Assembly: GCA_965240325.2 (NCBI GenBank)
Contig: OZ251245.1
Span: 372,001-436,000, forward strand
Origin: Rebecca billardiae RCC1528
Lineage: Eukaryota > Haptophyta
Direction of reading: 5' to 3'
DNA: 64,000 nt
Under the pieces are notes generated by a model that made no database searches, was not told the DNA's origin, and worked only from the letters and a program-made list of their open reading frames with translations. The position numbers and the translations under genes were made by a program. This document shows positions 40,026-49,694 of the stretch, piece by piece. Position 1 is the stretch's first letter, and each line of letters opens with the position of its first letter.

Positions 40026-42165
40026 GTCACACTGTCTCCAGGGCTTCGGCTTAGTCGGGCGGATTCGGTGTCGGTTGGCGCTGTTCGGACGACCCTGTGT
40101 CGCGTTTTCTGCTGTCTGTCGACTACTGTCTAGTCATAGTGTCTGTCGTAGAGAATCGTAGACGTAGTCGATCAGTATAGTCTGAATAACTCATGCATCA
40201 GATATCCGCGCGGGACTCTTACTTTAATAAATTATTATAATGTACATACTTGTCCGATGCTGCCACGTCGTTAAATATATTTTAATTATCTATATTATTT
40301 ATGGCCCGCGGTGCAGGGCGGAGCGCGCAGCGTGGAGCCCGCACCAGCGGGCCCGAACAACGTTTCAAAAAGATCTTTGATCAAGAAAAAAGGGACGGGG
40401 GACGATTTTCATGGCTGGAGGAGACCGAGTTTCGAATTTTGAGACCCTCTCTAACCGATGCATCACGGCCGAAAAAGGTCGCGCCCACGGCAAGTTCATA
40501 GTAAAGCGTGGAGTGACGCCCGTCCAAAAAACTTCACGCCCTTTAGGATCCCTAACGTAACGAACCGTTACAAGCGATTTTTCCGGCCAATGAGATTGCA
40601 GCAAGGTCCAAGGAGCGATGACGTATCTAGATACAGATTGCCGCGAACCGATGTGACCATGTACGTCCCTTGAATCAGTTGAATCAACTATTCAATCGCG
40701 CCGTGTCTGTATCAGGAGCCGACGAGGCAAGGGTCAGTAGCCGATGGGCCAACCTCGGCGAATCTCAATACTATCTGACGCGAACGGACTTGGTTGGGCG
40801 CGCGCGTGGCCCCGGGGCGGCGGCCCACCAGAGGCGGCCCGCGTTTGGAGGCGAGCCACGGGCACGAGGCTCGAGGACCGACGGGTGAGGACGGCGATGG
40901 GCAGGTGCGCGCGGCGAATGGCGCCTGGAGCGCGCGGCTGCGGCGGGTCCCGACTGCCGTCGACATCGCGTTCGTCGTGCCCCCGCTCACTCCGCGCGCC
41001 CCCGCCGCCCCTGCCGCCCTGTCGATGCCTCGGCGCGGCCTTGCGCGGCCCCGGCGTGTCCGCGAGCCGGCGCCGCAGCCGCCGCCCTGTGTTCGGGCTC
41101 TCGCAAGCTCGGGGGCAGCGGCGCCTGATGCCGGACTGATCGATCTCTGAGCCTTCGACTTCACCACGCGCCGCCCTTGCCATGCCTTTCCGGGGTCTCC
41201 CAGAACTCTTCTTGATTGAGAGAGAGCAGGCGCGCCGACGATCCGAGTCCATCGTCGGTCGACTCTGAGCGAGGGCTACGCCTCGGAACTGAACGGTACT
41301 CTACGAGGAGGACGAGCTGCGCGGGCGACGGTGGTGCGTGACGTCCCCAGAGCTGGCCGTGCCTCTGCAACGCGTGCCGAGCCTGATCGAGGTGTGTCAG
41401 CTGCCCGTGCACGCGCGGCGAGTGCGCGAACCGGATCACCGGTGCCCTCGCACCTCGGCACCGTGCTCCCTCGGGCTGTCAGCTCCGCGTGGCCTGGCGT
41501 GCACGTAGAGTTGCGCTCATGCGTCGATCACGCCTCGCGCCCGCCTGTCGGCCGTCGCGCAGGCGCTGGTCGAACCCTACTCGGACCCTACTCCTCCAGC
41601 CCTACTCCCGGGCGCTGCCGGCGCGGGGGGTGACCCCGGGGACAGCGGTCAGCAGCAGCGGCCCGAACGAATCCGCGGCCCCGCACCGTGCTCCCTGGCT
41701 GTCAGCTCCGCGTGGCCTGGTGTGCACGTGGAGTCGCGCTCATGCGTCGATCACGCCTCGTCGCATCCGCCTGTACACAATCGGCGCCGCGCCGGCGGCT
41801 GCAATGGGCCCGCCCGGCGCGGCGGGCGGCGGCGCGCCGCTGATGGAGTCTAGTTGTACGGGCATATGCAACTGGTCTGTCAATAGACGACTGCGACGGA
41901 GGGTGCACCGCCACCGCGGGCCCTGAACTACGTTCGTTCTACGGAAAAAGGACCGCGGAACGCGGTCATTTATTTATTTACTCATCGTCAGTCAATCACA
42001 TGACGGTGCAGCCTGCCGAGTCGATCTTGCCGTGTCACGCGCCGCGGTCAGTGTAAATATACCTAATACCGCGCGAGCTTGTTGGCTGCCGGGCGGTGGG
42101 CTTCGTCTTGTCGGGCTGCGATGATCGAATTGATCGATCTCGTCGCGCTCGGCCACTGCTCACCG
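40026..42165. other. gene-poor spacer, AT-richer first half
   Basis: 40030-40740 is noticeably richer in A and T than the genes and has only short ORFs (for example a 66-residue one at 40301). 40740-41930 is GC-rich with overlapping frames on both strands and no consistent protein signal. It contains the direct duplication listed separately. Nothing here is supported as a gene. Confidence 0.5.
41458..41774 (+). repeat. ~90-bp direct duplication, 225 bp apart
   Basis: 41458-41547 and 41683-41774 share the run GCACCGTGCTCCCT...CTGTCAGCTCCGCGTGGCCTGG...CATGCGTCGATCACGCCTCG with about 90% identity and small indels. The offset is not a multiple of the repeat length. No coding sense is evident. 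Confidence 0.8.
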
Positions 42166-44076
42166 TCAGCCCGCACCGGCGTTGCGCTTGCAGAAGTGCT
42201 TGTGCACGGGGCGGTGCTCTTGCTGGTGCTCTCGAGAGCAGTAGCGCGCGAGGCCGGAGCAGCCGCCCGCGCACAGCCGGAGCGGCAGGACTGCGCCGCC
42301 ATCGCTGCCGCCGCTGCCCGCGAGCGTCGCGCGCCCGCACGAGGGCAGCGAGCACGTCATGCCTGCATGCAGGTCGTAGCGGAGAAGAGGGCTCGCCTGC
42401 TCGGCGGGCAGCGCCGGCGTCGCGCCGCTGGCGAACGCGTGCACGATCGGCAGCACGTATGCCAGCTGCGGCTCGCGCGCTGCCCACGCCTCGAAGCGCG
42501 GCACGTACTCGGCGAAGCACTGCCGCACGGGCTCCGAGTAGCGGGCGGCCTCGGCGGCGCTGAGCGCGAGGTGCGGGGGCGGCTTGCACGGGATGCGCGC
42601 GCTGGACACGTCAACGCCGCGCGTCTGCCACCGGCCGAGGGTCTCGACGAGCGCGCCGATGCACGCGCTCACCGGCCGCCGGCGCAGCAGCGCCGCGCCC
42701 GCGGCGCCGTGCAGCGCGAGCGTGTGCACGCCGCAGCCGTCGAGCTCGGGCGAAATCGTCAAGTCGACCGGCGAGTCGGGCGCCATGTCGAGATCGACCT
42801 CGTGGAGCAGGTTGAGGGCGAGCGACGCGAGGGTCGCGCCAAGCGGCCTCGCCGCCAGCCAGCGGTGCGCGCCGCGCCAGTCGCCCAGGTGGTACAGCAC
42901 GGGCGTGAGCGTGAGCAGCTGCGCGACAGCAAAGCGCTCCTCCACCACGCACGGCCCGGTCGCGAGGACCATCATGCGGCCGACGTACCAGTTCAGGGCG
43001 CGCTCGGTCTCCGCCGGGTCGAGCTGGGGCAGCACGGCGGCGGGGCGGCGCGCGGTGAGGCAGCTGAGGAGCGCCGCCGCGTGGCCCGCCACCTTGGGCA
43101 GCAGCGTGTGGCAGTTGTCGATCAGCCCGACGAGCAGCACCGAGATTGAGTTGGGCCGTGCCTCGTCGTGCTGGTGCGTCTGCGCCACCCACACGTGTAT
43201 GTGCCGGGCCAGCTCGGCCGGAGGGTCGGCGGCGAGCAGGTTGAGCAGCGCGCGCTGCCCGTCGGCAAGCCGCTGCGCGCGCGCCACCTCCTCGTCCTCG
43301 TCGCCGCCGCCGCCATCCTCTCGCCCCCCAGGCCGCTCGTGCTCCGCAGGTGCCGAGGCCGCCGCATGCGCGCGCGAGCGCGAGGCCGCAGGCGTCCACA
43401 TGAGAAGCTCGCGCACGAGGACGAGGCGGTAGAGCGCGTCGTGGGCCGCGTGAGCCAGGTTGGCCGCCGACTCGTCGAGCGGCACCTTTGGGGGCGCGCC
43501 CTCGTGCATGCAGCCGCCATTGTCGAACGGCGTGTTGCAACCGTCACACGGGTGAATAGCCGTGCAGCCGCGCCACGCGGGCGTGTCGCGCAGCGCCTGG
43601 GCGAGCGAGCCCGCCACGGCAGCGGCCTGCGCGAGCGTTACGCCGAGCATCTTGGTCCGATCTGGGTGCTCGAGGATCACGCCAACGTCCGCGTCCGTCG
43701 CCCACAGCGGCATGCACTCAAGCGCGTCGTGCACGACAACGGTCGGGGCTTCGGGAAGGCCCTGCCCCATGACGAGCTCGCCCAGGATCCTCGGCCCGAG
43801 TTCACGCAGAGTGTCAAGCGCGCGCGTCGACCTGGGAGGCCTACGCGCGTGCGGCACGATGCGCAGCCGACGCGACGGCACCGTGTGCACCGCGCCGCCG
43901 CGCTCCAGCCGCACGTCGCACTGGTTGGTGTGGACGTCGATGCGGATGACGCGACCGTCTTCTGGGCCCGGCTCGTCGTCGGGCTCGGAGAGGATGTTGA
44001 CCGTGCGCCCGACGCCGATCCTGACCCCGTCCGCGCTGTTCACGCCCATGTCGTCGTCGTGAGCGTGCGCGCTCAT
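42166..44076 (-). CDS. MYND zinc-finger protein, 636 aa
   Basis: The C-terminal residues 573-632 are a MYND-type zinc finger: CSLPSC, then CAGGC, then YCSREHQQEHRPVHKHFC, supplying the Cys/His ligands (spacing of the first pair is C-x4-C instead of the usual C-x2-C). The N terminus (about 15-80) has an SH3/tudor-like barrel pattern (GRTVNILSE, GRVIRIDVHTNQCDVRLE, HTVPSRRLRIVP). A Cys-rich segment CDGCNTPFDNGGC lies at about 175. The middle is alpha-helical and armadillo-like (LLNLLAADPPAELARHI, LLVGLIDNCHTLLPKVAGH, LLTLTPVLYHLGDW). MYND proteins bind Pro-rich partner motifs in transcription or chaperone complexes; a scaffold role is inferred. Single exon, divergent from the gene at 44260. Confidence 0.85.
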   Translation of the reverse strand: MSAHAHDDDMGVNSADGVRIGVGRTVNILSEPDDEPGPEDGRVIRIDVHTNQCDVRLERGGAVHTVPSRRLRIVPHARRPPRSTRALDTLRELGPRILGELVMGQGLPEAPTVVVHDALECMPLWATDADVGVILEHPDRTKMLGVTLAQAAAVAGSLAQALRDTPAWRGCTAIHPCDGCNTPFDNGGCMHEGAPPKVPLDESAANLAHAAHDALYRLVLVRELLMWTPAASRSRAHAAASAPAEHERPGGREDGGGGDEDEEVARAQRLADGQRALLNLLAADPPAELARHIHVWVAQTHQHDEARPNSISVLLVGLIDNCHTLLPKVAGHAAALLSCLTARRPAAVLPQLDPAETERALNWYVGRMMVLATGPCVVEERFAVAQLLTLTPVLYHLGDWRGAHRWLAARPLGATLASLALNLLHEVDLDMAPDSPVDLTISPELDGCGVHTLALHGAAGAALLRRRPVSACIGALVETLGRWQTRGVDVSSARIPCKPPPHLALSAAEAARYSEPVRQCFAEYVPRFEAWAAREPQLAYVLPIVHAFASGATPALPAEQASPLLRYDLHAGMTCSLPSCGRATLAGSGGSDGGAVLPLRLCAGGCSGLARYCSREHQQEHRPVHKHFCKRNAGAG

Positions 44077-44259
44077 GGTGGCAAACGCGCGTTGATCAAG
44101 AGCGGAGGTTGCTCAGAGGGGCGCGCCCTCCAAAAAGGAGCTAGCTCGATCGCTTCGAGCCGGTGCACCGAGTGCCGACCGCCCCCGCGCCCGCCGGCCA
44201 GGGGCGGCGGCGGCGGCACTGGGCGAGCGGCACGGGCGGCGAGCGCGCAGGCGCCACGC
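44077..44259. promoter_or_regulatory. 183-bp bidirectional promoter region
   Basis: Between the divergent ATGs of the MYND protein and the unknown protein at 44260. A short GGCGCGCCCTCCAAAAAGGAGC hairpin-like stretch (44124-44145) is present. Confidence 0.45.
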
Positions 44260-45075
44260 ATGGCGCTCGTTCCTGCCGCGCAGCCCGCGATTGGCGGTGC
44301 TGCGCCCACGGTGGAGGCGCTGCCGCCGGTGCAGCCCAACCCTCTCGATGCTGTGCTGCAGCAGCAGGCGGCACCGGTCCGCTTCGTGGACGCCGAGCTG
44401 CGGGGCTGGGCAGAGGGCGGCGTGGACGTCGAGCGGAGGGCCAACGTGCGCATCAACACGGGCCGAGGCATCAAGCGCATGCTCGAGCTCGCCCGCGGGC
44501 CAGTACCGGCGCCGGGCCAGCTGCAGAACTTCCTCAGCAACGATCCGGGCGGCCAGGAGCTCGTGAAGCTGGCGGTGCTCGGCGAGCTGCACGGGATCGA
44601 GCGGTGCAAACGCCACCAGCCGAGCGGCGCTGGCGTCGGGCAGGCAGCCTCGGTGCCGCAGCCCGGGCCAGTCGACACTCCGCGCGCTGCTGCGCCGGCT
44701 TCCGAGAATGCGTCTCGGCCGCCGCCGTTGAGCATGCCTCCGGTGGCGCCGGGTGCGGGGCAGGAGAACTCTGCGCCAGCCCAGATGACCACGCCGACAG
44801 CGCCGCCGCCAGAGCGCGCCACCACGCCCTCGCCTGTGCCCGGCGCCCAAGCCCTGGGCACAGCTCAGCGACCCGCCGGCGACGACGACCTCGAGCCCGC
44901 AGGTGCGCGCGCTGATGCTGCGTCCTGCAGTCGCGACGGTGGTGCGCGCGCGCACGCACCGCCGCAGTTTATGCCGCCGCCGTCATCTTCTCATCAGACT
45001 CGGCGAGCGTCGACGCGCGGCGCCGGTGGCCGCGCGCCCGCGGGCGAGCAGCCAACTCACGCATCGGGCGCGTGA
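44260..45075 (+). CDS. unknown protein with N-terminal helical domain, 271 aa
   Basis: Residues 1-120 are coding-like and probably folded: VRFVDAELRGWAEGGVD, ANVRINTGRGIKRMLELARG, LQNFLSNDPGGQELVKLAVL. The last 150 are low-complexity Pro/Ala/Ser/Thr. There is no signal peptide or membrane segment. I do not recognise the domain. ATG 44260 opens the clearly coding portion; the frame also runs upstream through the divergent promoter without good codons. Confidence 0.6.
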   Translation: MALVPAAQPAIGGAAPTVEALPPVQPNPLDAVLQQQAAPVRFVDAELRGWAEGGVDVERRANVRINTGRGIKRMLELARGPVPAPGQLQNFLSNDPGGQELVKLAVLGELHGIERCKRHQPSGAGVGQAASVPQPGPVDTPRAAAPASENASRPPPLSMPPVAPGAGQENSAPAQMTTPTAPPPERATTPSPVPGAQALGTAQRPAGDDDLEPAGARADAASCSRDGGARAHAPPQFMPPPSSSHQTRRASTRGAGGRAPAGEQPTHASGA

Positions 45076-45265
45076 GTCAGCATGCGTAGCAGTCATCAAT
45101 CGCCTCGTATCAAGGCCATCCTCGCTCATCACGGCGCGCGCGCGATTGACATCGCGACATTGCAAAAGGCCCGCCGCCTCATCTCTGCAGGTCTGCTGCT
45201 TATAATACTGGGCGTCCGAGCGGCTACCGACTTGACGCGGCCTTCCTCTCATGCGGACCTCTCCA

Positions 45266-45858
45266 AGCTGGCTCTGGCTCCGGTTGACCCCTGCCACGCG
45301 GTCCGGTCAGCATACTCTGCATAGAATAAACCGGGCGTACTGTACCCGGAAAATTATTATGATCTTATTCGCATTCCTGCGCGGCCGAATGACGAACGCC
45401 CGAAGTGCCACCACAGGGCCCCATCAAGTAGGGTTGCTATGGATGGGCTTATTGGACGGGATGGCCAATAGTTAAGTGCCGCCACAGGGTGTGAAACTCA
45501 GTTATATTTATTGTGATGACCTATATGTTTCATATATATATAGCTAGATTTAGGGAGTCCGGTGACACATTTCCAATAGCTACGGGTGCATCTGAATCGC
45601 TCCGGCGGACCGTGTTCTGACCAGAGTCTGAAATGGGTAAATACATAGTAACATTAGATCGAGTCTGAACTATAGAGGAAGTGCTTGTTGGCCCAACTCA
45701 TCGCTCTGAGGTCATCATCTAGGCATCCATTGACCATTCACCATATTGGCATTGAGGTCCTCCTGTGCAGTTTTCACGAGTGACTTCATGAACCTGGATG
45801 AGCTCAGCATCACAGTCGGCCCGTCTCTGGCAGGGGTCAACCGAAGCCAGAGCCAGCT
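45266..45858. mobile_element. ~0.6-kb MITE-like unit with 31-bp inverted repeats
   Basis: AGCTGGCTCTGG-CTCCGGTTGACCCCTGCCA (45266-45296) recurs as its reverse complement at 45828-45858 with one mismatch. The interior is AT-rich and non-coding; it includes two AAGTGCC-CCACAGGG direct repeats near 45403 and 45474. No clear target-site duplication was found. Confidence 0.5.
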
Positions 45859-46441
45859 CTTCTATATAATATGTACCCGCTCCTGTCTACGAGTCGAACT
45901 CGAGGACGAGGTCGTATCTGCTGCTGCAAGTGCAAACGGTAGGTGTCGGGCAGCTTCCGTCATCAATGTTCCGACCGTCCGCAAGTGACGCCGCAAGTGA
46001 CGCAAGTGAAACGGTCATCGACGGCTCATTTGTCGTCACTGCGCACTCACCTTCGGCGCCGAGCTATTCCGCATCGGCGACTGCTGCTTGCTTCATGGAA
46101 TCATGCTCATGCCTCATCCGCAACGCACAGTGCCGCCTCTTTGCAATAAATTGCTCGTCGCGCATATAAATATATAAATAATTTTGCTGAAGTATATATA
46201 TATATATATTAAATTATATTTAAACTACCATGATCCACCCTCGTGCCTGTGTCTCGGTTTAAAATCATATAATTGGTCAGCCGATGCCACTCCTAAGTAG
46301 AGCTATCTAGCTATATATATACTATTTCGCTATAATAATTAATTATTATTTTAATAATAATTAACTGCTGCTAGAGTGCTAGTACACCGGTCCGGGTCAC
46401 CCGCGCATATTATAAGTCCCACTCCCAGCAGGAGCAGCCGT
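45859..46441. other. AT-rich spacer
   Basis: The lowest-GC stretch of the window outside microsatellites, with TATATA runs (about 46170-46220, 46308-46322) and an AATAATTAATTATTATT palindrome near 46335-46365. No gene is seen. It lies downstream of the sulfotransferase gene and could hold its polyadenylation signals. Confidence 0.5.
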
Positions 46442-47731
46442 CTAATGTCCTTGTCTTGCCATCAGCGGGTCGGGCAGGGTCGAGTCGCAGTGAATGTGAT
46501 GCTGCTGATGCTGATGAGGATCGCCGACGAGCAGCTCAGCAGAATTATCATCAGCAGTATCACTGCCGCCGCTCACGCTGGTGACCTGAGGCGGCCTGGT
46601 GCCGCACATCAACATGTCCTCCGCCTTGCCGACCATCTGGCTCGCAGTCAGAATGCTGTGCGGCAGGCGGCTGTTGATGAAGCCCAACGCTGCACTGTAC
46701 GCGTGCTCAAAGTAACCGTGCACAGCAGCGCGCACATCCGCACTCACGTCCGCACACCAAGACTGCAACCAGTCGCCGCAGGGTTGCAGGTTGTGCGGGA
46801 TGAGATCTGGATGCTCCACGGCGTGGGGCGCGTCCTCGAGGCCGAGCCATCTCGTCAGCCTCAGAAACGCGCTCATATGGTCGTGCTGGACCGCCTCCAG
46901 ACTGACCACGATCACGCGTTGGAGCGCCTCCGCCGCACCCACGTTCTCGTTTTGCATCACGTGCTCCAGTGCGCGGGGCAGCGTGTTGTAGTGCTCACGG
47001 TCCAGCCAGTCCCACCTGCAGCCGAGCGCGAAGTCGGCGAGCGTGGGCGGGTTCGACGGCGTGTGATTAGCCGGGCAGCCCGCGGGCGGCCGCCGCCCCA
47101 TCCGCACGATGCCCCTCCTCCGCTGCCGTTCTGCCACCATGAGGGCCGTGCGGACCACGTGATTGCGGGCCGATTGCAGCCACGCGATCGGCTCCCGTAT
47201 GCACACGACGGCGCGGGCAGAAGGGATCTGCGCAAGGTTGCCGTACGGCTTGACTCTCCACTGGTCTCGGGTCAGGTACAGGGGGTCCCCGATCATCACG
47301 CGCCTCGTCCCGTCGCCAGAGGCCTCGGCCGTCGCGCACAGCCGGCGCACGATTCCTTCTGGCGGTGGGCCTTCCTTTTTGAGGTTGTCTCGGTCCTCTG
47401 GGCAGTCTCGCTTCTTCTGCAGCACCATGCCCGGGCATGCAACCTTCGGATGCCTTGCCAGTGTATTCCGAAGGTTGGTCGTGCCGGCTTTGGGCAGCCC
47501 GACGACAGCAATGTCGAGCCGCACCTCACGCCACGTCGTCGCCGACACGTTACTGACGTTGCAGCCGCCGTGAGGAGCCGCAGCTGCTGGCCGGGGTGCT
47601 GAGCAAATGAGCATCATGGCGGCGGCAATACCCTGCACACGGCGGTGTGGCACGCTCCGCCATGCCCCCGCGCCATCTCCGTCGTCTCGAGGGATGCGCG
47701 CGGGAGGATGGGCGCGGCTCGGTGGCCGCAT
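46442..47731 (-). CDS. sulfotransferase (PAPS-dependent), 429 aa
   Basis: The 5'-phosphosulfate-binding loop is VVGLPKAGTTNLRNTL, right after a beta strand, and the 3'-phosphate-binding segment is VCIREPIAWLQSARNH. Both match Golgi and heparan-type sulfotransferases that transfer sulfate from PAPS to carbohydrates or other acceptors. The N terminus is basic followed by a weak hydrophobic stretch (VQGIAAAMMLICSA), consistent with a type II Golgi anchor. The C-terminal 100 residues are specific, with Cys pairs and a His/Gln-rich end. The frame stays open to an ATG at 47890, but that 53-residue extension overlaps an inverted-repeat unit and looks non-coding, so ATG 47731 is preferred with moderate certainty. 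The acceptor is unknown; algal wall polysaccharide is a plausible guess. Confidence 0.85.
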   Translation of the reverse strand: MRPPSRAHPPARIPRDDGDGAGAWRSVPHRRVQGIAAAMMLICSAPRPAAAAPHGGCNVSNVSATTWREVRLDIAVVGLPKAGTTNLRNTLARHPKVACPGMVLQKKRDCPEDRDNLKKEGPPPEGIVRRLCATAEASGDGTRRVMIGDPLYLTRDQWRVKPYGNLAQIPSARAVVCIREPIAWLQSARNHVVRTALMVAERQRRRGIVRMGRRPPAGCPANHTPSNPPTLADFALGCRWDWLDREHYNTLPRALEHVMQNENVGAAEALQRVIVVSLEAVQHDHMSAFLRLTRWLGLEDAPHAVEHPDLIPHNLQPCGDWLQSWCADVSADVRAAVHGYFEHAYSAALGFINSRLPHSILTASQMVGKAEDMLMCGTRPPQVTSVSGGSDTADDNSAELLVGDPHQHQQHHIHCDSTLPDPLMARQGH

Positions 47732-47813
47732 CCCCAGTGCCGGCGTACGTACCGGTTCGCCGTTCGCTCGACGTGTACATTGAAAACTTGTACAGCTTAC
47801 CCCCCATACTATA

Positions 47814-48426
47814 ATGTATGGTATGGAGCGCACGTTGGAACTGTCTTCAGGATGGAACTTGAGCCCGCATTTCCCAGCGAAGCGCCCCATCTTGGCGTGG
47901 CTGGCACGGTCGGCACACGCTCCTTAGCGCTCGTTTCGCGGTGCGGCAGGCATTGGTCAGACCAGGCAGACATGCCGCGCCCGAATAACCGGGCCATGCG
48001 CATCCGCGCTGCGCGGCCTGCGCGCTGGACGACTGAGAGTCAGTGCCGACCCACTGCATTCCACTGCCCCGCATGCACCCCGAGTCACCTTCAGAGGGCG
48101 TCGACGAGCGCAGAGCGGGTGCGCGGGAGTTCGACCAATTCGTTCACCTTCTTGTAAGCACCAGCGGCGAGGTCGCAAGCCGAACCTTGACCAGCCGTGG
48201 AACTTGAGCTGGTCGGCAGGAAACCACCGCTTGGCACCAGATCAAGTTAGCAGCGTGCGAGGAGGAGGCGCGGTGCGCGTCCGCAGCTGGCGAGAAGCCT
48301 CCGGACCGTGCCGTTCTCAGCCGCACCCGCGCGCTTCCCGCCGCCGCCGGCCCCGTGTACGCCCGTCGTCGCCCTCGCCGCGTGGGCGCCAAACCGGGCT
48401 CAAGTTCCAACGAGCGCTCCATACAT
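47814..48426. repeat. inverted-repeat unit upstream of the sulfotransferase
   Basis: ATGTATGG...AGCGC-CGTTGGAAC...ACTTGAGCCCG at 47814-47867 is matched by its reverse complement at 48395-48426; the left arm holds an extra ~13 bp and a TATGG duplication. The arms enclose about 530 bp without a gene. It may be a small mobile element in the promoter region of the sulfotransferase. Confidence 0.5.
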
Positions 48427-48500
48427 GCGCAAGTGGACGCACACAGTTCATTCGACCGTTAACGAGTACAGTACGTATGCTGTGCGGTGGCGATCGCGAC

Positions 48501-48719
48501 ATGGAGGCAAAGAGGCGCGATCGCAATGCCTCTTGGAAGCGCAGCCGCTCACCGGCCGAGCTCGAGGCGTATCGCCGCACGAACCGCGAGCGTGAGCGTG
48601 CGCGACACCGCGGCAGGTCGCCCGATGAGAAGCACTTGCGCGAGGCAGCTCGCGACCGTCGCGTCCGCGCGGTGCCGGCACCACCGAGTCTCAGAACGCC
48701 CTTGCCGCTTCGTGGATGA
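48501..48719 (+). CDS. small highly basic ORF, 72 aa
   Basis: It begins MEAKRRDRNASWKRSRSP and continues with AYRRTNRERERARHRGRSPDEKHLREAARDRR: an alternating Arg/Glu helical pattern. Such R/E-rich repeats occur at the N termini of transposon-encoded or chromatin proteins, so this may be an exon of a decayed element. An ATG eight codons upstream (48477) is an alternative start. Not firmly a gene. Confidence 0.3.
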   Translation: MEAKRRDRNASWKRSRSPAELEAYRRTNRERERARHRGRSPDEKHLREAARDRRVRAVPAPPSLRTPLPLRG

Positions 48720-49498
48720 CCAGCACGCGGCGCGCGTCGCGCGCGAGACGGATCGATTTCGAGCTGCGCATGCGCCGCACGTCCACACACGATACACGAC
48801 ATCAATACGCTGCGCACATGCCCACGCCCAGCATTGGCTGGGCAATCAATCGCGCAAGGCCGCGCGCCAGGCCCAACAGCGCGTGATTTGTCATTCGGCC
48901 GGACATATTGATGATGGCGCACTACGTAGTACTTGGATAGATCGTGTATCTCCCCTACTAATAATGTTGCCGCGAGATCGCGTCGAGATTGAGGTCGTAT
49001 ATCTCGTCCGCCAGTATATATGTGTGACATTTTCTCGCGCAGAAGTTGTCAGCGTGACCCCAGGTCATTTCGTCAGCAGGCGATCATCGCGAGCGCGAAT
49101 ATTGACATCCGCGCCGCCCGCCGACGAAGTTTGAGCAGTAGAGCCTCATCTCATGCAATATCAGATTTTGACGATCGACAGGAAGTTATCATTGGCGCGG
49201 ACGCCGCCGCCTAATTTTGGGCCACACACCCCACAGTGGCCCGACAGTGGGGCACGTCTGACCGGTGACCCCTCTACTGATATGATGTCAGTCTACCAGT
49301 CGTACCATCGTCAGGCGCGCTACTGCAGAATAAATGCTGCTTGAGTACTTACGCTTCATATGACGACGATGCATGCCCATGCCCGGGCCTGACCATCATG
49401 GGCGGTGACAGTTCTGAGTGCGAGTTCAGTCGCCGCACGCGGGCGCCCGGGTCGTGGTCAATCCGCCGCCGTCGTCGCCTGCGCCTGCTGAGCGCGCG

Positions 49499-49643
<145 letters not shown>

Positions 49644-49694
49644 ATGTATATATATATCGCTTATAGTTACACAGTAAAGAAATCGATTTTCGGC

